Below, in pieces: positions 8,700-18,222 of a stretch of 64,000 bases of DNA. A model generated the notes under the pieces. That model ran no database searches, was not told the DNA's origin, and was given only the letters and a program-made list of their open reading frames with translations. The number at the start of each line of letters is the position of its first letter. The first letter of the stretch is position 1. The stretch covers positions 1 to 64,000 of the forward strand of contig NZ_JAECVR010000018.1 in NCBI RefSeq assembly GCF_016055185.1. The letters run 5' to 3'. A program made the position numbers and the translations under genes. Source of the DNA: Paenactinomyces guangxiensis (lineage in GTDB: Bacteria; Bacillota; Bacilli; Thermoactinomycetales; Thermoactinomycetaceae).

Positions 8700-9608
8700 A
8701 TGCGTAAATTGCTGATTTTGACGCTGATCGGTTTTGCGGCCCAACTGATTGACGGGTCGTTGGGAATGGCTTATGGTGTAACGTCAGCCTCTCTGCTCTT
8801 GATGTTTGGAATTGCACCTGCCATTGCGTCTGCATCGGTTCACTTTGCAGAAGTAGTCACAACAGCTGCATCAGGAATCTCTCACTTTCGATTTGGTAAT
8901 GTAGATAAAGAGATCGTTTGGAAACTTACGGTTCCCGGTTCAGTCGGAGCTTTTGCAGGTGCTTGTTTTCTGAGCCGGTTACCGGGAGAACTGGTGAAAC
9001 CTTATGTGTCTGCGTTTCTGTTTCTTCTGGGAGTTTATGTTTTTGTTCGTTTTTTATTTCATGTCAAACCCAAGCAGACAACTGATGGGGGAAAAAAGGG
9101 ATTTCTAACTCCTCTGGGCCTGATTGCCGGCTTTTTGGATGCGACGGGCGGGGGAGGATGGGGACCATTGGCTACGCCCATGCTGCTGGCGAGAGACGGC
9201 CTGAAAGTGAGAAAAGTGATAGGCTCCGTAGATACCAGCGAATTTGCCATTGCTGTATCTGCTACAGCCGGGTTTCTCATATCGCTCGGGTGGTCTCAGG
9301 TAAACTGGTTGTGGGTGGGAGCCTTGATGATTGGAGGGGTTTTTGCTGCCCCGCTGGCGGCGTGGATTGTAAGGGTGATCCCGCAAAATCTGCTTGGAAT
9401 ATTAGTAGGCGGCTTAATCCTGGTCACAAATGCGAAGGTAATCATGAGCGTATTGGGATGGAGTGATTTTTGGCAAATGGCGATTTATATTGTTTTATTT
9501 AGCATTTGGGTGACCAGCTTTCTTTATGCCGTTTGGAGAAATCGGAAACCCTCATCAATCATGGCTGATCATCAGGAGCAGGTGGAACATGATGAAAGTT
9601 TCCAGTAA
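8700..9608 (+). CDS. TSUP (TauE/SafE) family membrane permease
   Basis: A 302-residue membrane protein with about eight helices. Two repeated halves carry the family glycine motifs (DGSLGMAYG near residue 19 and GFLDATGGGGWGP near residue 145). TSUP proteins move sulfite, sulfonates or related sulfur anions. GAGAGGAG precedes the ATG. It overlaps the following Rrf2 regulator gene by 20 bp, so the two are likely co-expressed and the permease may be a target of that regulator (inference). Substrate not determinable from sequence. Confidence 0.82.
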   Translation: MRKLLILTLIGFAAQLIDGSLGMAYGVTSASLLLMFGIAPAIASASVHFAEVVTTAASGISHFRFGNVDKEIVWKLTVPGSVGAFAGACFLSRLPGELVKPYVSAFLFLLGVYVFVRFLFHVKPKQTTDGGKKGFLTPLGLIAGFLDATGGGGWGPLATPMLLARDGLKVRKVIGSVDTSEFAIAVSATAGFLISLGWSQVNWLWVGALMIGGVFAAPLAAWIVRVIPQNLLGILVGGLILVTNAKVIMSVLGWSDFWQMAIYIVLFSIWVTSFLYAVWRNRKPSSIMADHQEQVEHDESFQ

Positions 9609-10002
9609 AGGGGAATATGCGTTACGCGCACTGATCGTATTAGGGAAACATATGAACGAGGTGGTGCCGATTGCGGAGATTGCCAAACAGACTCATGTTC
9701 CAAACCATTACCTGGAACAAATTTTACTGCAATTGAAGTTGCTCGGCTGGTTAAAGAGTAAGCGAGGGGTAAATGGCGGATATTCTTTGCGGGTTCCGCC
9801 CGATGAAATCATGATCGGTGAAGTGATCCGGCAGTTGGAAGGGCCGCTTGCCCCGATGCCTTGTGTCAGTGTGAGCCAGTATGAGCCGTGCGAGCTGGAG
9901 CCCGGCTGTCTTCTGCAACCCTTATGGGCAAAAGTTCGTGATACGATAGCAGAGGTACTGGATCAAACATCACTGAAGGATTTGTTGGAGAGAAGAGTTT
10001 AG
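9589..10002 (+). CDS. Rrf2-family transcription regulator, probably Fe-S binding
   Basis: A 137-residue winged-helix regulator of the Rrf2 family (IscR, NsrR and CymR relatives). The start MMKVSSKGEYALRAL is the canonical family N-terminus, so ATG 9589 is chosen. It lies inside the end of the permease gene behind AGGAGC. The HTH is followed by a C-terminal loop with three cysteines spaced C-x8-C-x5-C (PCVSVS...PC...GC), consistent with a [2Fe-2S] or [4Fe-4S] cluster. IscR and NsrR have C-x5-C-x5-C-like spacing, so the first gap is longer here. CymR lacks such a triad. Likely senses redox or NO and controls the coupled permease (inference). Confidence 0.85.
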   Translation: MMKVSSKGEYALRALIVLGKHMNEVVPIAEIAKQTHVPNHYLEQILLQLKLLGWLKSKRGVNGGYSLRVPPDEIMIGEVIRQLEGPLAPMPCVSVSQYEPCELEPGCLLQPLWAKVRDTIAEVLDQTSLKDLLERRV

Positions 10003-10154
10003 AGTCAGACATAACTTTCATCTCTGGGTTGCCGGATTATGAGGGTTTTCTGTGAAAGAGGAACAGTGATAGCCGGGGAATTTGAACTGATACCCTCTAT
10101 GTAGACAGGTAAATTAAAGCCTTTAAAGAACTTGTCTTCATAGGGGGGATTTTT

Positions 10155-10502
10155 ATGTCCAAAAAAGGGTCACGTCACAGGAAACATTCCCAGGAATTTA
10201 AGGTACAGATAGTTGAAGAACATTTAATCGAAGGTATATCAGTCAATGTTCTAGCAGTTGAGCATCAGCTTGAACCCAGGCTAATTAGAAATTGGCGTAC
10301 TATCTATCTTGAGCAAGGAGCCGAAGGGCTAAAACCAAAGGCCAAAGGAAGACCAAAGGGGACGTTGGGGATGGGTAGACCCAAGACCAACTTCTCTTCG
10401 GAACTTGAGCGACTCAAGTACGAAAACGCTAAGCTGAGGTTGGAGAATCTGCGTCTAAAAAAGCTCCAAGAGTTTCTAAGGGGGGATGCAAAGTTCAAGT
10501 AA
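10155..10502 (+). CDS. IS3-family transposase OrfA (HTH subunit)
   Basis: A 115-residue helix-turn-helix protein that binds the IS ends: HTH at about 10-60 and a coiled, leucine-rich C-terminus (SSELERLKYENAKLRLENLR begins near 80). Near its 3' end is the heptamer A_AAA_AAG (10457-10463), in the correct frame for -1 ribosomal slippage. Slippage joins OrfA to OrfB to give the full OrfAB transposase, the usual IS3 arrangement. GGGGGGA precedes the ATG. Confidence 0.9.
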   Translation: MSKKGSRHRKHSQEFKVQIVEEHLIEGISVNVLAVEHQLEPRLIRNWRTIYLEQGAEGLKPKAKGRPKGTLGMGRPKTNFSSELERLKYENAKLRLENLRLKKLQEFLRGDAKFK

Positions 10503-10504
10503 AG

Positions 10505-11365
10505 GTGATGAAGGGGATTTTGTACGAATGTATCCATGAGCTAAGAAAAGAGTTTTGCATTGAGGATCTCTGCAAGATGGCAGGGGTATCCCGCTCAGGC
10601 TATTACAAATGGTTATGCAGAAAGGGAAGATTGAATCGTTGGCAGCTTGAGGAAAAGGATCTTATGAACAGGGTCAAGGCCGTGCATTCCGTAAGACCCA
10701 GCTTTGGGTACCGTCGTGTTGCTGATCGGATTCGCAAGGATACTGGTTGGAACATGAGTGACAAACGCGTGTTACGTTGTATGCAAAAACTCGACATTCA
10801 GTCCAGGGTTCGGAGAAAGCGCAACTATGAGGTTGGAGGTGTGCATCAAATATTCCCCAATCTTCTCAACCGAGATTTCCAGGCAACTCGTCCTTTAGAG
10901 AAAATCACTACGGATGTAACTTACCTATACAGCCGTGGAAAGGTTCAATATATGAGTGTTTTCCTGGACTTGTATAACAATGAAATTCTCGAATATGAGG
11001 TTAGCGATCGCAATGACTTGCAGCTTGTGATCCGACCACTGAAAAGATTGCTTACAAAAAGAAAAAAAGATGTGACGGGTACCACCACGATCCACTCAGA
11101 TCAAGGCAGCCAGTACACATCAAAAGCATATACACTACTGCTTAAACAGTATGGCATTAAGCAGAGTATGTCAAGAAAAGGAACTCCCCTTGACAATGCA
11201 CCTGTCGAGAGCTTTTTCGGATGGTTTAAGAATGAATTGTATACAGACTATCGTCCTAAAAGCCCGGAAGAACTGCTACATGCAATTAAAGCTCATACAT
11301 GCTTTCATAACCATCAACGTCCACAAATGAAGCTGAAAAACCAAGCACCTATCCTTATCGAATGA
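10505..11365 (+). CDS. IS3-family transposase OrfB (DDE integrase domain)
   Basis: A 286-residue catalytic subunit with an HTH_21 segment (about 45-100) and an rve integrase core. The DDE triad is visible as TTDVTYLY (first Asp), HSDQGSQYT (second Asp) and PVESFFGWFKNELY (Glu). Its frame is open upstream of GTG 10505 as far as the slippery site, which supports synthesis as an OrfAB fusion. A separate start at GTG 10505 or ATG 10508 is also possible. Confidence 0.92.
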   Translation: MMKGILYECIHELRKEFCIEDLCKMAGVSRSGYYKWLCRKGRLNRWQLEEKDLMNRVKAVHSVRPSFGYRRVADRIRKDTGWNMSDKRVLRCMQKLDIQSRVRRKRNYEVGGVHQIFPNLLNRDFQATRPLEKITTDVTYLYSRGKVQYMSVFLDLYNNEILEYEVSDRNDLQLVIRPLKRLLTKRKKDVTGTTTIHSDQGSQYTSKAYTLLLKQYGIKQSMSRKGTPLDNAPVESFFGWFKNELYTDYRPKSPEELLHAIKAHTCFHNHQRPQMKLKNQAPILIE

Positions 11366-11433
11366 GTGCTTAACGAGGCTTTAATTTTTTGTCTACATAC
11401 TCTTGACCAGTTCAAGTGAGACCGGCCTTTTGC

Positions 11434-12198
11434 TTATGGGTGCGGACTGCATTTGGGTTGTTTAACCTCTGAAACCTGAGCGAGCTTAATGAGATAGTAA
11501 CATTCTTCCCGGTACATATGATCAGCCATCAGGGGGGCGATGGTGCCCAGTACTTCTTTGCTGAGCCTTAACTCTTCCAATTCCTTCAAAAACTTCTGGA
11601 ATAAAATAATTTCCAACTCCACTTCCCGATTAAATCGTGAGAGCGCCGGGAAACGGTTCATCTTTGTCCTGAGGTAACCTGCCAGTTCAACCGATTTTAA
11701 ATAGAACACATCAAAATGGCGGGAAAACTGCCTGCTTTTTTCTTTCCATTTTTTTTCGACTCCGTCTAACTCTGCATCAATGGCTGTTGCGTGGCCCGAG
11801 GCATCCGGCAGCCAGAGAAGATGGTGATGAAGCGGATGGAGGAGCGGAGGAACTTTTCCTTCCATAAGGCAGGATAAGATCCGCAAATATTCATCAATTT
11901 CATTCAGCATGTGATTGATAAAAGTAGGGGTTAAGTTAAAAGCGATGTCCTCCTTCAGCAAACGGCGCAGCAGATGAAGCTTAAACTTCCTCAGGCCGGT
12001 GGCAGCCCGGCAGGATGCGTCTAAGTCGGTACTGCGGGTCTGGATCAGGTTTTCAAACAGATTTACATATGACTCTGCTTGTTCTGCTTCATTTTCTTCT
12101 TTGGCGGACAAGGCGGTAAGAATAAATTCGGAATGGTCTCTCAGCACAGGAAGCCAGAAGTTTTGTTCAAATACCAAAGCTTGCTCATAACTGTTCAA
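11434..12198 (-). CDS. DUF2935 ferritin-like helical protein
   Basis: A 254-residue, strongly helical protein of the DUF2935 group, found mainly in Bacilli and Clostridia and usually unassigned in function. Two repeated halves each carry acidic and His residues (for example LRDHSEFI near the N-terminus and MADHMYREECYYL near the C-terminus) that could bind metal as in ferritin-like bundles. The TTG start is chosen because AAGGAGG lies 9 bp upstream. Single gene. Role unknown; metal binding is inference. Confidence 0.75.
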   Translation of the reverse strand: MNSYEQALVFEQNFWLPVLRDHSEFILTALSAKEENEAEQAESYVNLFENLIQTRSTDLDASCRAATGLRKFKLHLLRRLLKEDIAFNLTPTFINHMLNEIDEYLRILSCLMEGKVPPLLHPLHHHLLWLPDASGHATAIDAELDGVEKKWKEKSRQFSRHFDVFYLKSVELAGYLRTKMNRFPALSRFNREVELEIILFQKFLKELEELRLSKEVLGTIAPLMADHMYREECYYLIKLAQVSEVKQPKCSPHP

Positions 12199-12268
12199 GC
12201 TGATGTACCTCCTTCATCACGGGCATTTGTAAAGAATTGGTGCAACATATACATATGAAGGAGGGGGG

Positions 12269-12403
12269 GTGATTATTAGAAGTTGGTTTCTGTCTTTTCT
12301 GACCTCGTTTGTTGTTCATGCGCGGCTGCCAGAGATGATGCATCCTTTAGAATGGAAAAAGTGGGAACCCCGTCACAATTTGCCGGGATTCCCGTTTTTT
12401 TAA
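12269..12403 (+). CDS. Possible 44-residue small protein
   Basis: GTG start right after AAGGAGGGGGG; the spacing is short at about 4 bp. The N-terminus is hydrophobic (IIRSWFLSFLTSFVV), followed by a basic tail. Its last codons coincide with the hairpin at 12362-12400 that probably terminates alaT from the other side. No family is recognised. Could be a chance open frame. Confidence 0.25.
   Translation: MIIRSWFLSFLTSFVVHARLPEMMHPLEWKKWEPRHNLPGFPFF
12362..12400. terminator. Bidirectional terminator between alaT and the small ORF
   Basis: GGGAACCCCG pairs with CGGGATTCCC apart from one mismatch. T-runs follow on both strands (GTTTTTTT on plus, ACTTTTTCC on minus). Confidence 0.6.
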
Positions 12404-13590
12404 GCATGGGAGTGTTTGGGCAGCTGTTCTCTCTTTTTTCTCACAAACCGCTCAATCCGTGTCAACGCTTCACCCAGACGTTCGATGGAAGTGGCATAGG
12501 AACAACGGATATGGCCTCTGCCGCTTGGACCGAATACATTTCCGGGAACGACTGCAACCGACTCTTCATAGAGAAGCTCTTCGGCAAACATTTGAGCATC
12601 CAGCCCTGTCGCTTCAATCGATGGAAATACATAAAAAGCACCCTGAGGATCCGGGCATGTTAAGCCCATATCTTGAAACGCTTTTACCACCAGGCGTCTG
12701 CGGCGGTCATACTGGGAAGCCATTGCCAGGCATTCTTCCATCCCGTTAGTCAGAGCTTCCAGCGCTGCAACCTGGCTGGTAATGGGAGCACAGAGTGCGG
12801 TATACTGATGGATTTTCAGCATTCCCGACAGCAGTGTGTCCGGGGCCGCCACATAGCCGATCCGCCATCCGGTCATGGCAAAAGCTTTGGAAAAGCCGCT
12901 TATCAGAATAACGTGTTCTTTCATACCCGGAAATGAAGCGATGGATGTATGTTCTCCGTGATAAGTTAATTCAGCATAGATTTCATCAGATATGACAATA
13001 AGTTCATGCTTTTTGGCTAATTCCACAATCGGGGCAAGGTCCTCTTTACTCATAATCGCACCGGTCGGATTGTTTGGATAACAGAGAATAAGCACTTTGC
13101 TCCGAGGGGTAATCGCTTTCGCCAGGCTCTCCGCACGCAGCTTAAATCCGTGTTGGGCAGAGGTGGACACGGGAACCGGCTTCCCTCCGGCCAGTTGCAC
13201 ACAGGGGGTATAGGAAACATAACAGGGCTCCGGAATCAACACTTCATCTCCGGCAGAGATTACTGTGCGCAAAGCGAGGTCAATCGCTTCACTAGCGCCA
13301 AATGTAACCAGAACTTCCCGGTCGTGATAGGAAAGAGAAAAGCGTTGGTGTAAGTATTTGCAAATGGCCCGGACAAGTTCGGGCATCCCCTGATTGGAGG
13401 TATAAGTAGTCATCCCTTTTTCCAATGAGGCAACACAGGCTTCACGCACATGCCAGGGGGTGACAAAGTCCGGTTCACCGACACCGAGGGAGATGGCATC
13501 CGGTTTTTGATTGACCAGGTCAAAGAAGCGGCGAATCCCCGATGGGGCCAGATTGCGAACGACCGGTGACAGCTTTTCTTCCAGGTTCAT
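12400..13590 (-). CDS. alaT: PLP aminotransferase, AlaT-like (class I/II)
   Basis: A 396-residue fold-type I aminotransferase of the aspartate/alanine group. The PLP lysine is K235 in SGFSKAFAMTGWRIGY. Also visible are NNPTGA (N174), SDEIYAEL (D202) and the C-terminal substrate arginine in HIRCSYA. It overlaps the Lrp-type gene upstream by 4 bp. The same regulator-transaminase pair in B. subtilis (yugG-yugH) is alaR-alaT for alanine synthesis, which is the basis of the name. Other amino donors cannot be excluded. Confidence 0.82.
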   Translation of the reverse strand: MNLEEKLSPVVRNLAPSGIRRFFDLVNQKPDAISLGVGEPDFVTPWHVREACVASLEKGMTTYTSNQGMPELVRAICKYLHQRFSLSYHDREVLVTFGASEAIDLALRTVISAGDEVLIPEPCYVSYTPCVQLAGGKPVPVSTSAQHGFKLRAESLAKAITPRSKVLILCYPNNPTGAIMSKEDLAPIVELAKKHELIVISDEIYAELTYHGEHTSIASFPGMKEHVILISGFSKAFAMTGWRIGYVAAPDTLLSGMLKIHQYTALCAPITSQVAALEALTNGMEECLAMASQYDRRRRLVVKAFQDMGLTCPDPQGAFYVFPSIEATGLDAQMFAEELLYEESVAVVPGNVFGPSGRGHIRCSYATSIERLGEALTRIERFVRKKREQLPKHSHA

Positions 13591-14078
13591 GGGCTGATCA
13601 CCAACCGCTGGTCTGTTTCCGGATCGTCTAAAATAACCCCGTCTTCTTTATACTTTTTCAGCACAAAGTGGGTCGTGGTTGCAACAACTGAATCAAGTGT
13701 TGCCAGCTTCTCGACGAAGCGTCCCACTGCCTCCATCGAATCAACTTCCAGCGCGACCGATAAATCATAAGCCCCGGACATCAGATAAACACTACGAACT
13801 TCGGGAAAAAGATAGATCCGCTTTGCCAGCGCATCAAAGCCGTATCCGCGTTGCGGGGTCACTTTTACGTCAATCAAAGCCGACACTCTTTGCTTTCCGG
13901 ACTTTTGCCAGTTGATCACTGCTCCATATTTGACAATTACGCCTTTTTCCTGCAATTCTTGGATCGTTTGTGCTACGTTTTCTTTGCTTTCACCCAGCAT
14001 ATGAGCGATTTGCTCTTGATCCAGCCGCGAATCTTCCTCCAGCAAAGAGAGGATTTCGTGCTGAAGCTGTTCAGACAT
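13587..14078 (-). CDS. alaR: Lrp/AsnC-family regulator, AlaR-like
   Basis: A 163-residue feast/famine regulator: N-terminal winged HTH (SLLEEDSRLDQEQIAHMLGE region) and C-terminal RAM ligand domain (about 70-145) with the family segment VRSVYLMSGAYDLSVALE. Coupled to the aminotransferase gene by a 4-bp overlap, matching B. subtilis alaR-alaT. Likely activates or represses this pair in response to an amino acid (inference). GAGGGGA precedes the ATG. Confidence 0.82.
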   Translation of the reverse strand: MSEQLQHEILSLLEEDSRLDQEQIAHMLGESKENVAQTIQELQEKGVIVKYGAVINWQKSGKQRVSALIDVKVTPQRGYGFDALAKRIYLFPEVRSVYLMSGAYDLSVALEVDSMEAVGRFVEKLATLDSVVATTTHFVLKKYKEDGVILDDPETDQRLVISP

Positions 14079-14205
14079 GAGTGAAGACTCCCCTCATCAA
14101 ATAAATTTCTTAGTATTATACAACAGATGGAAAAAGATTACGATAGACCTGTGCCACAGGAGATAATGGAGAGCGGGATTCAGGCGGAGGAGGAAGGAGG
14201 AAAGC

Positions 14206-14961
14206 TTAATTCCGGTTGTGAAATAATCTTGCCATGATTCGGGTCAGGAGACGGCGGGGAAGAAATCTGGGAAGCTGAGACATCAGCCGGTTGAAAAAGC
14301 CGGGAGTGATAACCGTGATTCCTTTTTCATAGCCTTTAATGGCAATGCGGGCAACTTGTTCGGCGGAGCTTGTGCGGGACTGTTTAAAACCGGCACGGGC
14401 GGCAAATTCACTCTCCGTACTGCCGGGGCACAGGACGGACACTTTTACCCCCGTTTGCCGCAATTCCGCAGCCAGTGCTTCACTGTAGGAGAGGACAAAC
14501 GATTTGGTGGCGGCATAGGCAGACATATACGGAGAAGGGTAAAAAGAAAGAATCGACCCTGCCTGAATAATGCCGCCCTCATTCCGCTCAAGCATCTGCG
14601 GCAAAACTGCCCGGGTAAGGCGGACGAGTGCGTTCACGTTTAATTGGATCATTTGCTGTTCCTCTTCCGGATCAGTGCGGCTAACCTGACCGTAAAGCCC
14701 CGTCCCGGCGCAGTTCACCAACAGGTCAATGCGGTTTTCCTCAATATAGTTGACCACTTGTTGCAAACCGGCCCTGTCGGTCAAATCGGCAGCGAGAATC
14801 CTGGCACGCCCACCCGTTGCAGTGATCCGTTCAGCCATTTTCTTCAGGCGGTCTTCCCTCCGGGCCACCAGTATCACGATGTCCATTTTTTTGGCCAGTT
14901 GCCAGGCGAAAGCTTCACCAATCCCGGATGAAGCGCCTGTGATCAGTGCGGTTTTCTGCAT
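14206..14961 (-). CDS. Short-chain dehydrogenase/reductase
   Basis: A 251-residue classical SDR. The cofactor motif is TGASSGIG (8-15), with NCAGTG near 83, the catalytic Ser in AGSILSFYPS and Tyr-x3-Lys in YAATK. Basic residues after beta-2 (VARREDR) favour NADP(H). Homologues are often annotated YqjQ or DltE-like oxidoreductases without a known substrate. Single gene behind AAGGGGAAAAAG, separated by about 130 bp from alaR downstream. Confidence 0.82.
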   Translation of the reverse strand: MQKTALITGASSGIGEAFAWQLAKKMDIVILVARREDRLKKMAERITATGGRARILAADLTDRAGLQQVVNYIEENRIDLLVNCAGTGLYGQVSRTDPEEEQQMIQLNVNALVRLTRAVLPQMLERNEGGIIQAGSILSFYPSPYMSAYAATKSFVLSYSEALAAELRQTGVKVSVLCPGSTESEFAARAGFKQSRTSSAEQVARIAIKGYEKGITVITPGFFNRLMSQLPRFLPRRLLTRIMARLFHNRN

Positions 14962-15048
14962 GGTCTTTTTCCCCTTAAATATTTCTTAATATACCGTCAA
15001 TAGGACTGGCAGAAGGGGAGCAGTGCTCTCCTTCAAAAAAGCAGATTT

Positions 15049-15969
15049 CTATTTTTGGAAGAAGCTTTTTAACACAAAGAGTGCGTTTGCCGGACGTTCT
15101 GCGATCCGGCGGGTAAAGTAGGGATACCAGTCTTTTCCGTATGGCGTATATACACGCACCTTATACCCTTCCCTGACCAGTTGCCGTTGCAGTTCATTGC
15201 GAACTCCGTATAACATTTGAAATTCGTAGAGATTGTCGGGGATCTGCTTCTCTTTCAGCCAGTCTTTCAGCAGATTGATGATCGTTTCGTCGTGTGTGGC
15301 AATGGCGGTGTAACAACCGTTTTGCAGATGGAGTTTCACCAGTTTGACATAGTTGTCATCAACATCTTTTTTGTTTGGAAATGCCACTTCGGCAGGTTCT
15401 TTGTATGCCCCTTTGACAATGCGTAAATTTACATTTTTCTTGCCGAGGGCCAGAACATCGTTTTCGGAACGGTACAGATAGGATTGGATAACCAGGCCGA
15501 TATGTTCTTTCCCGTATTTATCCACCAGTGTGTTGAAGATATCAATCGTTACCTGGAGCCGTGGGGAATCTTCCATATCGATGCGGACAAAATTGTTCTT
15601 TTCTTTCGCTTTGGCGGTGATCCGGTCCATATTTTCCAGACAGAAATCCTTGTCAATATCGAGGCCGAGCTGGGTTAATTTTACTGATACATTGGAAATA
15701 ACCCCCGATTCCTCAATCGCATCAAAGATATCCAGTGCTGCCTGTGTCGCTTCAAGTGCCTCTTCCCGGTTGGAAACGCTTTCGCCGAGATGGTCTAAAG
15801 TCACCAAAAGGCCGTCTGCATTAATTTTTTTCACCGTCTCAATGGTCTGGTCTAATGTTTCACCGGCTACAAAACGTGCCGCTCCCCATTTCATTCCATA
15901 TTTGGATACGAGAGAAGTAACGGCCCGATTTCCGGCCAGAGTTAAAACAGCTTTGCGAGATAAGGACAT
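15049..15969 (-). CDS. putB: Proline dehydrogenase (monofunctional)
   Basis: A 306-residue FAD-dependent proline dehydrogenase (PutB/FadM type) that oxidises L-proline to pyrroline-5-carboxylate and passes electrons to the respiratory chain. The beta/alpha-barrel carries RIVKGAYKEP, LATHDE-like (ATHDE) and the C-terminal RRIAERPANA motif that binds the substrate carboxylate. Transcribed divergently from P5C dehydrogenase; together the two convert proline to glutamate. The shared 180-bp region would hold both promoters. Confidence 0.92.
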   Translation of the reverse strand: MSLSRKAVLTLAGNRAVTSLVSKYGMKWGAARFVAGETLDQTIETVKKINADGLLVTLDHLGESVSNREEALEATQAALDIFDAIEESGVISNVSVKLTQLGLDIDKDFCLENMDRITAKAKEKNNFVRIDMEDSPRLQVTIDIFNTLVDKYGKEHIGLVIQSYLYRSENDVLALGKKNVNLRIVKGAYKEPAEVAFPNKKDVDDNYVKLVKLHLQNGCYTAIATHDETIINLLKDWLKEKQIPDNLYEFQMLYGVRNELQRQLVREGYKVRVYTPYGKDWYPYFTRRIAERPANALFVLKSFFQK

Positions 15970-16148
15970 TCCCCATCCCTCACTTTCTTTAGAATATATA
16001 GATGACAGATTAAAAAACCGTTTTCATTATACGTATCTTAGGAAAAATAAACAATAGGAGCAGACTCCAATTGAAGTTCTCCTGTCCGGTAAGTTACAAT
16101 GGCTGGGGGACAACCATGCCTCAAAAAGCCAACAAGGGGGATTTTTTT

Positions 16149-17693
16149 ATGATCGAATTTAGAAATGAACCTTTTACAGATTTTTCAAAGGAAGAAAACC
16201 GGCTGGCCTTTGAAGCGGCTTTAAATAAGGTGAAATCTGAGCTGGGCAAAGAATATGACCTGATCATCGGTGGTGAGCGGATCAAAACGGGGAACAAGGT
16301 GAAATCTATCAACCCGTCCAATGTTGATGAAGTGATTGGAATCATCTCTGAAGCAGATGAAAAACTGGCAGAAAAAGCGATGCAAACCGCTGTTGAAACG
16401 TTTGCCACCTGGAAAAAAACAGATCCGGCTGCACGTGCGCGCGTTCTCTTCAAAGCGGCAGCCATCCTGCGCCGCAGAAAGCATGAATTCTCTGCCTGGA
16501 TGGTGCATGAGGCCGGTAAGAGCTGGCCGGAAGCAGATGCTGATACCGCTGAAGCGATCGACTTTATGGAATTCTATGGCCGTGAGATGATCCGCTTAAG
16601 CGAACGCCAGCCACTGACCCGCATTCCCGGTGAGGATAACAACCTGACCTATATACCGCTCGGTGTAGGCGTTGTGATTCCGCCGTGGAACTTCCCACTG
16701 GCTATTATGGTCGGTATGACGACAGCAGCACTTGTTTCAGGAAATACAGTTGTTTTAAAACCGGCAACCCCGACCAATGTCATTGCCGCGAAGTTTATGG
16801 AGATTTTACAGGATGCCGGACTGCCGGACGGTGTCGTTAACTATGTTCCCGGACCCGGTTCTGTTGTGGGAGAATACCTGGTGAAACATCCAATGACACG
16901 TTTTATTGCCTTTACCGGCTCCCGTGAGGTAGGCTTGCGCATCAATGAACAGGCAGCGAAAACGGCTCCGGGCCAAAAATGGATCAAACGTGTTGTCGCC
17001 GAAATGGGTGGAAAAGACTCCATCGTGGTCGATGAAGATGCAGATCTGGATTTGGCAGCAGAAGCTATTGTAAAATCCGCCTTCGGTTTTTCCGGCCAAA
17101 AATGCTCTGCCTGTTCCCGGGCCATTATCCACCAAAATGTATATGATGAAGTTTTAAATAAAGTTGTGGAGAAGACAAACGAGCTGAAAGTGGGCGAGGC
17201 CAAAACACTGGGAATCGACATGGGTCCTGTGATCGATGACAAGGCTTACAACAAAATCCTTGAATACATCGAGATCGGCAAAAAAGAAGGCCGCTTGATG
17301 ACCGGTGGCGGCAAAGCAGAAGGAAACGGCTACTTCATTCAGCCAACTGTCTTTGCCGATGTTGACCCGAAAGCGCGCATTGCCCAGGAAGAGATCTTCG
17401 GCCCCGTTCTGGCCTTTATCAAAGCGAAAGATTTTGATCATGCCCTTGAAATCGCTAACAACACCGAGTTTGGGCTGACCGGTTCAGTTATTTGCCGTGA
17501 CCGCTTAAAATTGGAAAAAGCGCGCGACGAATTCTTTGTGGGCAACCTTTACTTCAACCGCAAATGTACCGGCGCACTGGTAGGCGTCCATCCATTTGGC
17601 GGTTTCAACATGTCCGGAACCGACTCCAAAGCGGGTGGACGCGATTACCTCCTGCTCTTCACCCAGGCCAAACTGGTATCTGAGCAATTGTAA
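16149..17693 (+). CDS. rocA: L-glutamate gamma-semialdehyde (P5C) dehydrogenase
   Basis: A 515-residue NAD-dependent aldehyde dehydrogenase of the RocA/PruA group that oxidises P5C/glutamate semialdehyde to glutamate. Cofactor site GSREVG, general base Glu in VVAEMGGKD, and catalytic Cys in [14 protein letters not shown] 16149 is chosen because AAGGGGG lies about 8 bp upstream; an in-frame opening 26 codons further up lacks one. Partner of the divergent putB. Confidence 0.92.
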   Translation: MIEFRNEPFTDFSKEENRLAFEAALNKVKSELGKEYDLIIGGERIKTGNKVKSINPSNVDEVIGIISEADEKLAEKAMQTAVETFATWKKTDPAARARVLFKAAAILRRRKHEFSAWMVHEAGKSWPEADADTAEAIDFMEFYGREMIRLSERQPLTRIPGEDNNLTYIPLGVGVVIPPWNFPLAIMVGMTTAALVSGNTVVLKPATPTNVIAAKFMEILQDAGLPDGVVNYVPGPGSVVGEYLVKHPMTRFIAFTGSREVGLRINEQAAKTAPGQKWIKRVVAEMGGKDSIVVDEDADLDLAAEAIVKSAFGFSGQKCSACSRAIIHQNVYDEVLNKVVEKTNELKVGEAKTLGIDMGPVIDDKAYNKILEYIEIGKKEGRLMTGGGKAEGNGYFIQPTVFADVDPKARIAQEEIFGPVLAFIKAKDFDHALEIANNTEFGLTGSVICRDRLKLEKARDEFFVGNLYFNRKCTGALVGVHPFGGFNMSGTDSKAGGRDYLLLFTQAKLVSEQL

Positions 17694-17732
17694 TAAAACA
17701 GAAAAAGAAACAGATATTGGCTCTATCTCAAT

Positions 17733-17765
17733 ATCCCCCTTGTAATTTCTCCAAGGGGGATTTTT
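17733..17765 (+). terminator. Terminator of rocA
   Basis: ATCCCCCTT/AAGGGGGAT stem with an 11-base loop and TTTTT tail, about 40 bp after the stop. Confidence 0.88.
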
Positions 17766-17927
17766 GACGCTCGGAAAATGGATTTTTTTAAAAGGTTTAG
17801 ACCGGCACCCATTCGGCAATGACAACATTTCTACTGCTGTAAAAAGTGGTTTATAAGCACAGGAAAGAGGGAAAAAATTATTGTTGTCTCTTTTGCGCGC
17901 TCGCCAGGTAATGGCATTCAGCAAAAC

Positions 17928-17956
17928 TTGACAACTTTTTTACGAAACTATATATT
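17928..17956 (+). promoter_or_regulatory. Sigma-A promoter in front of gltP
   Basis: TTGACA (17928-17933), 17-bp spacer, TATATT (17951-17956). This leaves a leader of about 260 bases before gltP. I see no known riboswitch in the leader, and the 64-codon open frame inside it (17992-18186) has no convincing ribosome site. Confidence 0.7.
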
Positions 17957-18222
17957 GTACCTAGTAAAATATTGATGTAAAGTAATGATTAGTGATTTAT
18001 TTTCAAAAAATTTTGTTAGGGGGTATTGTAACCGCGGGAAAAAGATCTTTAAGCTGCAATTTTCTTTTTGTTGAGGAAAGTCTTTACAAGAAGTATACTT
18101 ATAGTCAAGTAACCGCTTTCATTCTATTCTTCGATGCCGTGATTATTGGAAATCATGTATGGATCCATGTTATAAAGAACCTTTAGGACACTGCCAACCC
18201 TCTAACAGAAAGGTGTGAGTTT

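Larger units (their letters stand above)
10098..11399 (+). mobile_element. IS3-family (IS150-like) insertion sequence, apparently intact
   Basis: An element of about 1.3 kb with terminal inverted repeats. The left end TATGTAGACA...AAATTAAAGCC matches the complement of the right end GGCTTTAATTTTTTGTCTACATA with few differences. A 3-bp direct repeat CTC flanks it (10095-10097 and 11400-11402), as expected for target duplication in this family. If ends are required to begin with TG, the element would be 10100-11397 without a clean duplication. It contains orfA and orfB with a -1 frameshift signal, and no disruption is seen. Confidence 0.88.
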
